Source of the DNA: JAPOXR01 sp965214695
GTDB taxonomy: Bacteria > Pseudomonadota > Alphaproteobacteria > Rhodobacterales > Rhodobacteraceae
Assembly: GCA_965214695.1 (NCBI GenBank)
Contig: OZ243967.1
Location: 1,240,001 to 1,304,000, forward strand
DNA: 64,000 nt
Reading direction: 5' to 3'
Positions within the stretch are counted from its first letter, which is position 1. Each line of letters starts with the position of its first letter. A program made the position numbers and the translations under genes. Below are positions 54,615 through 63,893 of the stretch, in pieces. A model generated the notes under the pieces. The model worked only from the letters and a program-made list of their open reading frames with translations, made no database searches and had not been told where the DNA came from.

Positions 54615-54727
54615 TGCGCAATCTTCGCTGTTGAGCCGGATGGGTTCGGGAATGCCTGTAGATAGGTTCGCCTTGCCGATGATTCAAGGTGCAGCCGGCA
54701 GTCTGCACCCATTCGGTCATCCGCCGC

Positions 54728-57700
54728 TCAGAGCTTGTCCTTGAGGGATTCGAGAACGCTGAAGGGATTATCCGGATCGATCCTGGCTGGCCGCTTGCCG
54801 GATTCGCCACCACTTGGCCCGGCCTGGTGTTTCCGCCTTTCGGGTGCCCGTCTTTCGCCCGGCCGCCCCGGTCGCTTCTTCGGCCGCTTCGCATCGTCAT
54901 CCCGGCGCCGGCCTTGCCCGGTCTTCTGCCCGGGTCGCCCGGCCGGTCGGCGTCTCTGTGGCTTCCAGACAAACCGGTAACCGACCACCACTTCCGGCTC
55001 GACCGGGGCGCCGTCCCCGGCCTCGGGCTGGTCATCCGGGGCGGCGGCTACCGCCCCAGGCTCTTCCGGTGCGGTGGTGGCCTCATCTGCTGCCAGCCCG
55101 GCATCGTCCGGTGCGGTGGTGGCTTCATCTTCCACGGTCCCCGGCCCTTTCGGCGTGGCCGCGGCTTCGCCGGTCGCAGGCTCCACATGGTCCGGTGCAG
55201 CGGCGGCTTCCTCCGCTGCCGGCACCGCCAAGTCCGGTGCGGCGGCGGCCTCGCCGGTCGCAGCATCCGGATCGCCTGGTGTGGCGGCGTCGCCCGTCGC
55301 CGGCACTTGTGCAGTTTCGCCTGCGGCGGCCTTGCCTTCTGCCGGGTCATCGCCAGCGGCCGCGGCCTGGTCGGCGGCCGTCGCCGGCTGGCCCTGGCTG
55401 GCTTTCGGTCGCTCGAACCTGGTCACCTGGTAGCCGAGCCCCGGCATGAGCTCGGCAAATCCCTCATGCGACAGCCCGGTAATCGACAACATGTCGGCGG
55501 TGGCCTCGAAACCGTCCCGCCCGGGCTGCTCTCGCAGCATGTTCAGCAGCCGCTCGAGCATGTCGATGCGGATGGCGAGGCCCTGGACCCGGTAATATCC
55601 GCATAGCGGGTAGTAGCCGGGCGGGGCCGACCTGTCGGCGGCAATGGTCACCAGCCCCGGCGGCGGCGGCGAGGGAATCTCGGGAATGTTCCCGGCCAGG
55701 GACCACAGCACGATTCGCCACCTCGTGGCCTCGGGTTTGAGGACCGGGGCGACATGGATGGTATACTGGCCGAACCTCACGCCGTGCTTTCGCAGGGTCT
55801 TGCGGGCCTCCTGGTCGAGCTCCCTGACCTCGGAAGCGATCTCGGATCTCCGGATCACCCCGAAGGATTCGACGAGCCGGTAGGCGACACCCCTGGCAAT
55901 CCCGGCGATCTCGTCGTCGCCAGCCAGCCCCAGCAGCGCCTCGCAATGGGTGGAGATCTTCTGGTTCACGAAGGCGAAGAGGCGGCGGGACACCCGCGCC
56001 ATGATCTCCTCGCCGGCCTCCGGGTCGACAAACGTCTCGATATCCGGGCCGAGCCGGTCCTTTCCCGGCTTCAGCCTGCCGACGGCATGCTCGCCCCACA
56101 TCAACCCGCCCTGTTCCGTCAGGTCGAATTCGCTGTTCGGGGCGCTGCACAGCCGGCCGGCCCGCAATTCGAATTCCGGCGCCAGCACGTTCAGGCTGGC
56201 GGCTCGCACTGCCCTGGCTTCTTCCGGCGTCGACGATTCGGCCTGCACGAACCTGAATCCCTCGATCCGGCCAATCAACTCTCCCTCGACGACAAGATCT
56301 CCCTGCTCGTTTACAGAGGCCACCAGTTTCTCCCTTTCCTTGAGTCGCTTAAGCAACACGCTGGTCCGCCTGTCAACGAATCGTTTCGTGAGACCCAGAT
56401 GCAGCGCATCGGAAATCCGGTCCTCGACCTCGCGGGTGCGGCCGCGCCAGTACCGGGAATTGTCCAGCCAGTCCACCTTCTGCGAGACATAGGTCCAGAT
56501 GCGAATGGCGGCAACCCGCCGGGACAGGGCATCGACATCGCCCTCGACACGGTCAACCTTCCGTATCTGCTCATCCAGCCAGGCATCCGGAACCGATCCC
56601 TGCTCGACGATGAACATGAACACCTTCTTGATCAGCTCGGCATGCTCGCCGGTCGACGCGTTGCGAAAATTCGGGATCTGGCAGGTATCCCACAGCAGCC
56701 GGATGTCGATTGCCGTCTGCAGGCGGGCCTTGACCTCCTCGTCACTGGCCAGTTCGCACAGCGCCTTGAAATCCTCGGCCTCCTGCGCCCGCACCAGCAG
56801 CGGATTTTCGCTGGGCTTCTGCAGCGAGTGGATGAGTGTCCCGGCCGACCGGAAGTCGAGCCTGGCGTTTCGCCATTGCAGGACATGCAGGTTCCGGAAC
56901 CTGTTTTCCTCGATCGCCAGCACCGTCTGCTCGCCGGGAAGTTCGGAATCGGAGGTCACACCGAAGGTCCCGGCCTTGTGATACCGGCCGGCCCTCCCGG
57001 CGATCTGCGCAATCTCGCCGGGTGCGAGCATGCGGATCTTGCTGCCGTCGAACTTGGTGAGGCCGGCAAAGGCCACGTGGTCGATATTGAGGTTCAGCCC
57101 CATGCCGATGGCGTCGGTGGCAACGAGGAAATCGACATCGCCATTCTGGTAGAGCTCGACCTGGGCATTCCGGGTTCGCGGGCTCAGCGCGCCCATGACC
57201 ACGGCGGCACCGCCCCGCTGGCGCCTGACCTGTTCGGCAAGCGAATAGACATCGTCGACCGAGAAGGCGACGATTGCCGAGCGAGGCCGCATCCGCGATA
57301 TCTTCCTGCGTCCGGTATAGCTGAGCGCCGAATACCGGCGGCGATGCTCGAACTCGACGCCCTCGATCAGCCGGGACATCGCCGGCCGAATGGTCTCGGA
57401 GCCAAGAAACAGGGTTTCGGCCTGCCCGCGGGCACCAAGCAGGCGATCGGTAAAGATGTGACCGCGCTCGCGGTCGCCACAGAGCTGGATCTCGTCGACG
57501 CACAGGAAGTCGACCCCGCTGGCCGCCGGCATGGCTTCCACGGTGCAGATCCAGTAGCGTGCCCGCTCCGGTATGATCCGCTCCTCGCCGGTGATCAGCG
57601 CCACCACCGATGGCCCGCATGACTGGCATACCTTGTCATAGACCTCGCGGGCCAGCAGCCGCAGCGGCAGACCGATCATGCCGGTTCGGTGGCCGAGCAT

Positions 57701-57772
57701 CCGGTCGATCGCATGCCAGGTCTTGCCGGTATTGGTCGGGCCGAGGATGGCCCTTATGCTCCCGTCACCCAG
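54728..57772 (-). CDS. SUV3-like DExH RNA helicase with disordered C-terminal tail
   Basis: 1014 residues if it starts at CTG. Walker A LGPTNTGKT (about 10-18) lies before the first ATG (57700), so that ATG cannot be the start. Upstream the frame is bounded by the stop of the TPR gene. The CTG at 57772 has AGGAG 7 bases in front and is the best candidate. Walker B is FLCVDEIQ; the helicase C domain has ATDAIGMGLNLNID and IAGRAGR. After about residue 740 comes a low-complexity Ala/Glu/Pro-rich stretch and a basic RRRDDDAKRPKKRPG tail. It follows the TPR gene in the same direction. Confidence 0.85.
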   Translation of the reverse strand: MGDGSIRAILGPTNTGKTWHAIDRMLGHRTGMIGLPLRLLAREVYDKVCQSCGPSVVALITGEERIIPERARYWICTVEAMPAASGVDFLCVDEIQLCGDRERGHIFTDRLLGARGQAETLFLGSETIRPAMSRLIEGVEFEHRRRYSALSYTGRRKISRMRPRSAIVAFSVDDVYSLAEQVRRQRGGAAVVMGALSPRTRNAQVELYQNGDVDFLVATDAIGMGLNLNIDHVAFAGLTKFDGSKIRMLAPGEIAQIAGRAGRYHKAGTFGVTSDSELPGEQTVLAIEENRFRNLHVLQWRNARLDFRSAGTLIHSLQKPSENPLLVRAQEAEDFKALCELASDEEVKARLQTAIDIRLLWDTCQIPNFRNASTGEHAELIKKVFMFIVEQGSVPDAWLDEQIRKVDRVEGDVDALSRRVAAIRIWTYVSQKVDWLDNSRYWRGRTREVEDRISDALHLGLTKRFVDRRTSVLLKRLKEREKLVASVNEQGDLVVEGELIGRIEGFRFVQAESSTPEEARAVRAASLNVLAPEFELRAGRLCSAPNSEFDLTEQGGLMWGEHAVGRLKPGKDRLGPDIETFVDPEAGEEIMARVSRRLFAFVNQKISTHCEALLGLAGDDEIAGIARGVAYRLVESFGVIRRSEIASEVRELDQEARKTLRKHGVRFGQYTIHVAPVLKPEATRWRIVLWSLAGNIPEIPSPPPPGLVTIAADRSAPPGYYPLCGYYRVQGLAIRIDMLERLLNMLREQPGRDGFEATADMLSITGLSHEGFAELMPGLGYQVTRFERPKASQGQPATAADQAAAAGDDPAEGKAAAGETAQVPATGDAATPGDPDAATGEAAAAPDLAVPAAEEAAAAPDHVEPATGEAAATPKGPGTVEDEATTAPDDAGLAADEATTAPEEPGAVAAAPDDQPEAGDGAPVEPEVVVGYRFVWKPQRRRPAGRPGQKTGQGRRRDDDAKRPKKRPGRPGERRAPERRKHQAGPSGGESGKRPARIDPDNPFSVLESLKDKL
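55040..55370 (-). repeat. low-complexity Ala/Thr/Glu/Pro repeat in the helicase tail
   Basis: Degenerate repeats built on ATGEAAAAPD and TTAPDDAG. Such linkers are usually disordered and vary in length between strains; no independent domain is seen. Confidence 0.6.
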
Positions 57773-57796
57773 GGTTGTTCTCCTGTCGCGGATCGA

Positions 57797-58387
57797 TCAG
57801 ATCTGAAGATTGCTGGCCTTGTCGAGCAGCCGCGAGATTGTTTCCTCCAGGCCTGCCCGGTTCGGATACAACTCCTGGACCATCCGGTGCGCCTTCAACG
57901 CTGCCACGACATCTCCCCGCGCTTCCATGATCATGCCCATGCCGGATATGGCCCCGAAATGGCGCGGGTTCAACTGCAGGGTTCGACCAATGTCCCGCAG
58001 CGACAGCCCATGCTGGCCAGCCAGGAAATATGCGGTCGCCCGCCCGTTCCAGCCTTCTGCAAATTGCGGGGCGTGCTCGACCAGGGCACTGAAATGGCCA
58101 ATGGCCTCCCGGTAGCGACGATCGTTGATCGCCTGCCGTCCTCTCGCCAGCAGCAGGTTCATGGCTTCCGAGCCCGATTCCGACCAGATGAGCTGGATGC
58201 GGTGCTCGATCTGCCGCGCCGCCGCCTGATCGGCGGTGCTCAGCTCGGAAAAGAGCCGGTCCAGCGTCTCCTCCTCCACCGGCTGTGCGGCAAGACAGGC
58301 GGTCATTGCCAGGACAAACCCGGCCAGCCACGCCATCATGCCGGCAGCATGCGGCGGTTTCCCGGTGGAGATCAATGGCCTATACAT
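57797..58387 (-). CDS. TPR-repeat protein with signal peptide
   Basis: 196 residues from ATG 58387 (an ATG 9 bases upstream also exists). A hydrophobic start (MAWLAGFVLAMTACLAAQ) with a cysteine at the end may be a lipoprotein or Sec signal. Three TPR-like helices follow (REAIGHFSALVEHAPQFAEG, LSLRDIGRTLQLNPRHF, AALKAHRMVQELYPN). It is a likely periplasmic scaffold and shares a short gap with the helicase, so it may be read into it. Confidence 0.75.
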   Translation of the reverse strand: MYRPLISTGKPPHAAGMMAWLAGFVLAMTACLAAQPVEEETLDRLFSELSTADQAAARQIEHRIQLIWSESGSEAMNLLLARGRQAINDRRYREAIGHFSALVEHAPQFAEGWNGRATAYFLAGQHGLSLRDIGRTLQLNPRHFGAISGMGMIMEARGDVVAALKAHRMVQELYPNRAGLEETISRLLDKASNLQI

Positions 58388-58430
58388 CGGCCTCACCTAT
58401 ATCAGCAAAGGCCCAACCGGAACAGGATCA

Positions 58431-58721
58431 ATGGACAGCATCATCACCCGGGCAGCTTCCGCCTTGACGGCGATGTTCCCGAACGGGTTCGACTCGCCGG
58501 TTGCCTTCCGGATCGGGAATTCGGGCAGCGTCACCCTCGGCCCCGACGGGGTCCTCGAAGGTGAGCACGACTCCGATCTTGCCATGACCTCCGATGCCGA
58601 GACCTTTGCCGGAATCCTGGAGGGACGGCTGGACCCGGTGGCAATGTACCTGTCCGGGCGCCTGCGCATCGAGGGCAACATGCAGCTGGCCATGCAGCTG
58701 CTGCAACGGCTGAAATGCTGA
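58431..58721 (+). CDS. SCP2 sterol-carrier-like protein
   Basis: 96 residues. It has a hydrophobic-ligand fold: VAFRIGNSGSVTLGPDG and a MYLSGRLRIEGNMQLAMQLLQRL helix. SCP2 proteins bind lipids or acyl chains. The ATG of the next gene overlaps its stop by 7 bases, so the lipase and this protein are linked. AGGA lies close to the start. Confidence 0.85.
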   Translation: MDSIITRAASALTAMFPNGFDSPVAFRIGNSGSVTLGPDGVLEGEHDSDLAMTSDAETFAGILEGRLDPVAMYLSGRLRIEGNMQLAMQLLQRLKC

Positions 58722-59653
58722 TCGAACCGGCACCGCTGCTCACGGACATCATGCGGCCGGCAATGGAGGCCTCGGCCTGCTGGACCAGGACCGAAGACGG
58801 CATCAGGATCAGGCTGGCAGCATGGCCGAAGGGCAGGAACGGCACCATCCTGCTGTTCAACGGGCGGACGGAGTATATCGAGAAATTCGGGCCGGCCGCC
58901 GCCGAATTCGCCGGCCGCGGCTATGCCTTTGTCGCCTTTGACTGGCGAGGCCAGGGTCTCTCGGACGGCAACCGGCACCGCCCGAGGCAGAGCCACGTCA
59001 CCGATTTTCGTGCCTTCCAGCCCGATTGCCGGGCAGTGATTGCCACGCTGGCCGATCTCGACCTGCCACAGCCGCTCTACCTGCTGGCGCACTCGATGGG
59101 CGGCTGCATTGCCATGCGGTCCCTGCATGAGGGGCTGGCATTTCGGGCCGCGGCCTTCCTTGCGCCGATGTGGGGGCTCAGGCTCAGGCCGCTCCCGCAA
59201 CGCCTGGGCCGGCTGGTCACCGGACTGGCGGTCCGTGCGGGCCTTGGAGACCGTTACATTCCCGGCGGCTCGGATCGCAGCTATATCGACATCGTCAGCC
59301 GGAACCGGAACGCGCTGACCTCGAATCGCGACATGTTCGACTTCCTGCAGAACCAGCTGCGCCAGCGTCCCGAACTCTCCAGGGGAGCACCATCCCTTGC
59401 GTGGATTCATGCCGCGCTTGCCGAGTGTGAATGGCTCCGGGGCGCCGCATCACCAGCGATGCCGGTGCTGGTTCTGCTCGGGACCAGCGAACGGGTGGTT
59501 GACCCGGCACCGGTGCGGGCCATCTGCCAGGGCTGGCCGGGGGCAAGGCTGGAGATGATTCCGGGTGCCCGTCACGAACTGATGATGGAAACCGATGCCA
59601 TCCGCCGCCAGGTCTTCGACGGGGTTGCCCGGCATTTCGGCCGCTACGGGTGA
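58715..59653 (+). CDS. alpha/beta hydrolase, lysophospholipase/monoglyceride lipase-like
   Basis: 312 residues. Nucleophile elbow LAHSMGGCIAM; oxyanion start ILLFNGRTEYIEKFG; the last acid and His are in LGTSERVVDPAP and PGARHELMME. It hydrolyses an ester of a fatty acid or related compound. The pairing with an SCP2 protein suggests delivery of the lipid. It runs into the convergent phosphatase by 10 bases. Confidence 0.88.
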   Translation: MLIEPAPLLTDIMRPAMEASACWTRTEDGIRIRLAAWPKGRNGTILLFNGRTEYIEKFGPAAAEFAGRGYAFVAFDWRGQGLSDGNRHRPRQSHVTDFRAFQPDCRAVIATLADLDLPQPLYLLAHSMGGCIAMRSLHEGLAFRAAAFLAPMWGLRLRPLPQRLGRLVTGLAVRAGLGDRYIPGGSDRSYIDIVSRNRNALTSNRDMFDFLQNQLRQRPELSRGAPSLAWIHAALAECEWLRGAASPAMPVLVLLGTSERVVDPAPVRAICQGWPGARLEMIPGARHELMMETDAIRRQVFDGVARHFGRYG

Positions 59654-60453
59654 AAGTCGAGCGCCGCCAGTGCCGCCTCGTGCACTTCCGGCGTTGAGGC
59701 CGCAACCACGCGGCTCTGGTCGTGCGGCGCATTGCCGGACCAGTCGGTGACGATGCCGCCAGCCCCGCGCACCACCGCAATCGGCCCGTGTATGTCGTAG
59801 GGCTTCAGCCCGGCCTCGACGACAAGGTCGATCTGCCCGCAGGCAAGCAGGGCGTAGCCATAACAATCCAGCCCGTACCTGGTCAGCAGCGTCTGGCCGG
59901 AAAGTCGCTCGAATGCCGTCCGCTCCCTGGTGCTGCCGATCTCCGGCAAGGTGGTGAACAGGATGGCATCCGGCAACCGGGTGGTCCTGCGAACTGCCAG
60001 CTCCCGGAACCCGCCCGGGCCCCGCATTGCCGCCCTGCCGAACCCGCCTTCGAACCGCTCGCCGATATAGGGCTGGTCGATGATGCCAAAGAGCGGCCCG
60101 TCCTGGTCGGATATCGCGATCAGGACTCCCCAGACCGGCGCACCGCTGACGAATGATCGCGTGCCGTCAACTGGATCCAGCACCCAGCACAAGCCGCTGC
60201 TTCCCTCGACAGCACCGAATTCCTCGCCGAGAATTCCATCATGCGGTCGCCTGGCCGCCAGGATCCTGCGCATGGCCAGCTCGGCATTGCGGTCGGCGTG
60301 GGTCACCGGGTCCCAGCCCTCGTCGCCCGCCTTGTTGTCGGTTGCCAGCGACGACGAGCGAAAGAATGCCAGCGTCTCCTGCCGGGCGGCGTCTGCCATC
60401 TCCCTGGCAACATCGACGAGTTCGACCTCGAGTTCCGGGCTCAAACGCTTCAC
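59644..60453 (-). CDS. inositol-monophosphatase-family phosphatase (HisN-like)
   Basis: 269 residues from GTG 60453, chosen for GGAGAG 6 bases upstream. Metal site: GILGEEFGAVEG and LDPVDGTRSF; the C-terminal VTDWSGNAPHD completes the site. Alphaproteobacterial relatives often remove phosphate from histidinol phosphate. The his operon is not in view, so the substrate is uncertain. Confidence 0.85.
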   Translation of the reverse strand: MKRLSPELEVELVDVAREMADAARQETLAFFRSSSLATDNKAGDEGWDPVTHADRNAELAMRRILAARRPHDGILGEEFGAVEGSSGLCWVLDPVDGTRSFVSGAPVWGVLIAISDQDGPLFGIIDQPYIGERFEGGFGRAAMRGPGGFRELAVRRTTRLPDAILFTTLPEIGSTRERTAFERLSGQTLLTRYGLDCYGYALLACGQIDLVVEAGLKPYDIHGPIAVVRGAGGIVTDWSGNAPHDQSRVVAASTPEVHEAALAALDFHP

Positions 60454-60702
60454 CTTGGACTCTCCACGTGGCGGGCAGCCGCCGGAACACGACCCAGGGC
60501 GGCAGATTCGGATTATTGGCAATGATCGGCCTGCACAAGGCCGAACTGTCGGGGGTCGAGACTGCGGAGAGCATCGCCGGGAAGACCATGACCGGCGGCG
60601 GCATGCGAAACAGCGAGCCCGGCGAGATTCCCGTGGAAGAGCCTCGTTCCGGCGGTCATCTCCGTGGTATCATCCCGGCCGACAACCGGAACGGAGGGCG
60701 TC

Positions 60703-61674
60703 ATGAGGGCAATCCAGGTTACCGGATACGGGCAGCCACTCGAACTTCGCGATGTGCCGGTGCCCGAGCCGGCCAGGGGCGAGTTGCGCATCAGGGTCGG
60801 CTCGACCGGCGTCAATTTTGCCGACCTGCTGCTGGCATCCGGCCACTACCAGGAGCGGCCGGACCTGCCATTCTCCCCGGGAATGGAGGTTTGCGGCCGA
60901 ATCGACAAGGTCAATGCCGATGGCTGCGGCCTGCAGCCCGGCCAGAAGGTTGCCGGTTTCGTCGGCTCCGGCGGCATGGCGGAGTACTGCTGCATTCCAA
61001 CTGCACAGTGCATCCCGGTTCCGGAGCGGATGCCGGTGGACGAGGCCGCCGGCTTCCTCGTCGCCTATGGCACCGCCCATGTGGCGCTGAATCACCGGGC
61101 CCGACTGCGGCCGGGCGAAAGGCTGCTGGTTCTGGGGGCGGCCGGCGGGACCGGACTCTGCGCGGTCGAGATCGGGAAGATGATGGGCGCCGAGGTGATC
61201 GCGGCTGCCCGCGGCCGTGACAGGCTCGATTCGGCGACCAGGGCGGGCGCCGACCATGTCATCGACACTGGCCGGGACGACATCAGGCAACGGGTCAAGG
61301 CGCTCGGCGGCGCCGACGTGGTCTTCGACCCGGTGGGTGGCGACCAGTTCAAGGCCGCCCTGCGTTCGGCCAATCCGGAAGCCCGACTCTTGCCGATCGG
61401 CTTCGCATCGGGCGATGTTCCGCAGATCCCTGCCAATATCCTCCTGGTCAAGAACCTGACAGTGATCGGATTCTACTGGGGCGGGTATCGCGGCTTCCGG
61501 CCGGACGTCATCGCCGACAGCGCCAGGACCCTGGTGGAGTGGCATGCGGAGGGACGGCTGCGACCGGTCATCGGCAATGTCGTTCCGCTCGAGGAGGCCA
61601 ATGCGGCGCTGGATCTCCTGCGAAACCGGCAGGCAGTCGGCAAGGTTGTCGTGAAGGTGTCCGGGGTCCGGTGA
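60703..61674 (+). CDS. NADPH:quinone oxidoreductase-family protein (zinc-free MDR)
   Basis: 323 residues. GroES-like start followed by a Rossmann domain with GAAGGTGLCAVEIGKMMG for NADPH. The zinc-ligand cysteines of alcohol dehydrogenases are absent. Relatives reduce quinones or enoyl compounds. GGAGGG 5 bases upstream fixes the ATG at 60703. Confidence 0.88.
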   Translation: MRAIQVTGYGQPLELRDVPVPEPARGELRIRVGSTGVNFADLLLASGHYQERPDLPFSPGMEVCGRIDKVNADGCGLQPGQKVAGFVGSGGMAEYCCIPTAQCIPVPERMPVDEAAGFLVAYGTAHVALNHRARLRPGERLLVLGAAGGTGLCAVEIGKMMGAEVIAAARGRDRLDSATRAGADHVIDTGRDDIRQRVKALGGADVVFDPVGGDQFKAALRSANPEARLLPIGFASGDVPQIPANILLVKNLTVIGFYWGGYRGFRPDVIADSARTLVEWHAEGRLRPVIGNVVPLEEANAALDLLRNRQAVGKVVVKVSGVR

Positions 61675-61837
61675 TCATTGCTGGGCGAACATTTTTGTTT
61701 ACCGGCCAATCCCGATCGGGCAGTATGTCCGGATTGGATGATCGCAACCTGGAAGTTCCCGGTGTGGCGATCAGCAGGAAAGGCTCCGTGCGCATGAACA
61801 ACTCCCGATCCGGGTACAGCGAGCGAGCTTCCCCTTG

Positions 61838-62839
61838 ATGGCCACTCCCGACACCGTGCTCGAGGTCACTGGTCTCGAGACCGTGTTCTCGACCCGGGAC
61901 AACGAGGTATTTGCCGTCAACCAGGTCAGCTTCGACCTCAAGGCCGGCGAATTGTTGGGCGTGGTCGGCGAGTCGGGCTCGGGCAAGTCGGTGACCATGA
62001 TGTCGCTGCTTGGCCTCCTCCCCTCGCCGCCGGCCGACATTCGCAACGGCCGGGTCACCTTCGACGGCAAACAGTTGCTGGACATGGACGAGCACCAACT
62101 GCGCGATGTCCGCGGCGGCAAGATCGGGTTCATCTTCCAGGATCCCATGACCTCCCTGAACCCGGTATTCTCGGTCGGGTTCCAGCTGGTCGAGCCGATC
62201 AGGCGTCATCTCGGCCTCGGGAAACGCCAGGCGCGTGACCGGGCCGCCGAGCTCCTCGATCTCGTTGGCATTCCGGATCCGGTTCGGCGTCTGAAGGACT
62301 ACCCCCACCAATTCTCCGGCGGGATGCGCCAGCGGGTCATGATCGCGATCGCCCTGGCCTGCGAGCCGAAGGTGCTGATTGCCGATGAACCGACCACCGC
62401 CCTCGATGTCACCATCCAGGCGCAGATCCTTGAGTTGGTCAAGGATCTTCGGCAGAAGCTGGGAATGGCCATCATCTGGATCACCCATGATCTCGGCGTG
62501 ATTGCCGGAATCGCCAACCGGGTCATCGTCATGTACGGGGGTCAGATCGTCGAACACGCGCCGGTCGAGGAATTGTTTGCCAACCCGCTCCACCCCTATA
62601 CCAGGGCATTGCTGGGCACCGTGCCGGCGGTTCGCGGCAAGCGGGCTGACAAGCTCAACACGATCGAGGGCAGAACGCCGACCCTGGTTGGCCCGCCCGT
62701 TGCCTGTGCGTTCAGGCCCCGCTGCCAGTTTGCCTTCGACCGCTGCAGCAGGGAGGTGCCGCAGCGGGCATTGCGGGCCACCGGCCATGACGTGGCATGC
62801 TTCCTCGAACAGCCGCCGGGCAGCGGAACCAATGCCTGA
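61838..62839 (+). CDS. dipeptide/oligopeptide ABC transporter ATPase, DppD/OppD-like
   Basis: 333 residues. Walker A GESGSGKSVTMM, signature FSGGMRQRVM, Walker B VLIADEPTTALDV. The C-terminal CAFRPRCQFAFDRC holds the Cys residues seen in OppD/DppD 4Fe-4S-like tails. The next ATPase begins before this stop (8-base overlap). It is the first gene of an import operon that includes a binding protein; permeases are not yet seen. Confidence 0.93.
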   Translation: MATPDTVLEVTGLETVFSTRDNEVFAVNQVSFDLKAGELLGVVGESGSGKSVTMMSLLGLLPSPPADIRNGRVTFDGKQLLDMDEHQLRDVRGGKIGFIFQDPMTSLNPVFSVGFQLVEPIRRHLGLGKRQARDRAAELLDLVGIPDPVRRLKDYPHQFSGGMRQRVMIAIALACEPKVLIADEPTTALDVTIQAQILELVKDLRQKLGMAIIWITHDLGVIAGIANRVIVMYGGQIVEHAPVEELFANPLHPYTRALLGTVPAVRGKRADKLNTIEGRTPTLVGPPVACAFRPRCQFAFDRCSREVPQRALRATGHDVACFLEQPPGSGTNA

Positions 62840-63893
62840 TCCCGGCCCGGCCAGCGAACCCCTGCTCAGGGTGGATGGCCTCAAGGTCTATTTCCCGGTC
62901 TATGCCGGCGTGTTCAGGAAAAAGGTTGCCGAGGTACGGGCAGTCGACAATATCTCCTTCGAGATCATGAATGGCGAGACGCTGGGGCTGGTCGGCGAGT
63001 CCGGTTGCGGCAAGACCACGGCCGGGCGGGCGATCCTGCGGCTTACCGACATCACCGAGGGCAGCATCCAATTCGGCGACACCGATATCGCCGGGGCACC
63101 GAACAATGTCCTGCAAAAGATGCGGCCACTGATGCAGATGATCTTCCAGGACCCGCAGGCCAGCCTGAACCCGCGGATGACGGTCGCCGACATCATTGCC
63201 GAGCCGCTCTACGAACACCGGAAGGATCGTGCCGACGCCCGCCTGGCGAAGGTCCATGATCTCATGGAATCGGTCGGTCTCAACAAGGATGCCGCCAACC
63301 GGTATCCGCACGAGTTTTCCGGCGGCCAGCGACAGCGGATCGGGATTGCCCGGGCGCTGGCGCTCAATCCGCAGCTGATCATCTGTGACGAGCCCATCGC
63401 GGCGCTTGACGTCTCAATCCAGGCCCAGGTTGTCAATCTGCTGGAAGATCTGCAGGACCGGTTCAACCTGACCTACCTGTTCATCAGCCATGATTTGGGG
63501 ATGGTGAGGCATATCGCCGACCGCGTCGCGGTGATGTATCTCGGCACGATCGTCGAGCTTGCGCCGCACCAGGACCTCTATGGTGACCCGAAGCATCCCT
63601 ATACCGAGGCATTGCTGTCGGCGGTTCCGGAAGCGGACCCGGTCGTGGAACGAGGTCGACAGCGGATCATCCTGGAAGGCGACGTGCCATCGCCAACCAA
63701 TGCGCCCGACGGGTGCGTGTTCTGCACCCGGTGCCCCAAGGCGATGGATCTTTGCCGGAAAGTCAGGCCCGACTTCGCAAGGATCGGCCCAAATCGTTAC
63801 GTGGCCTGCCACCTGGTGGACCCGGACGACACCGGACCGCAACCCCCGTTGCGGCCACCTACCAACAACAAGTCAAAGGAGATCAATTCGTGA
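62832..63893 (+). CDS. dipeptide/oligopeptide ABC transporter ATPase, DppF/OppF-like
   Basis: 353 residues. Walker A GESGCGKTTAGRA, signature FSGGQRQRIG, Walker B LIICDEPIAALDV, and a C-terminal CVFCTRCPKAMDLC. The stop shares bases with the next GTG (GTGA). Works as a heterodimer with the previous protein. Confidence 0.93.
   Translation: MPDPGPASEPLLRVDGLKVYFPVYAGVFRKKVAEVRAVDNISFEIMNGETLGLVGESGCGKTTAGRAILRLTDITEGSIQFGDTDIAGAPNNVLQKMRPLMQMIFQDPQASLNPRMTVADIIAEPLYEHRKDRADARLAKVHDLMESVGLNKDAANRYPHEFSGGQRQRIGIARALALNPQLIICDEPIAALDVSIQAQVVNLLEDLQDRFNLTYLFISHDLGMVRHIADRVAVMYLGTIVELAPHQDLYGDPKHPYTEALLSAVPEADPVVERGRQRIILEGDVPSPTNAPDGCVFCTRCPKAMDLCRKVRPDFARIGPNRYVACHLVDPDDTGPQPPLRPPTNNKSKEINS

Noticed and set aside
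55754..57622. 622-codon open frame opposite the helicase
   Set aside because: No motifs; the helicase motifs on the other strand are intact.
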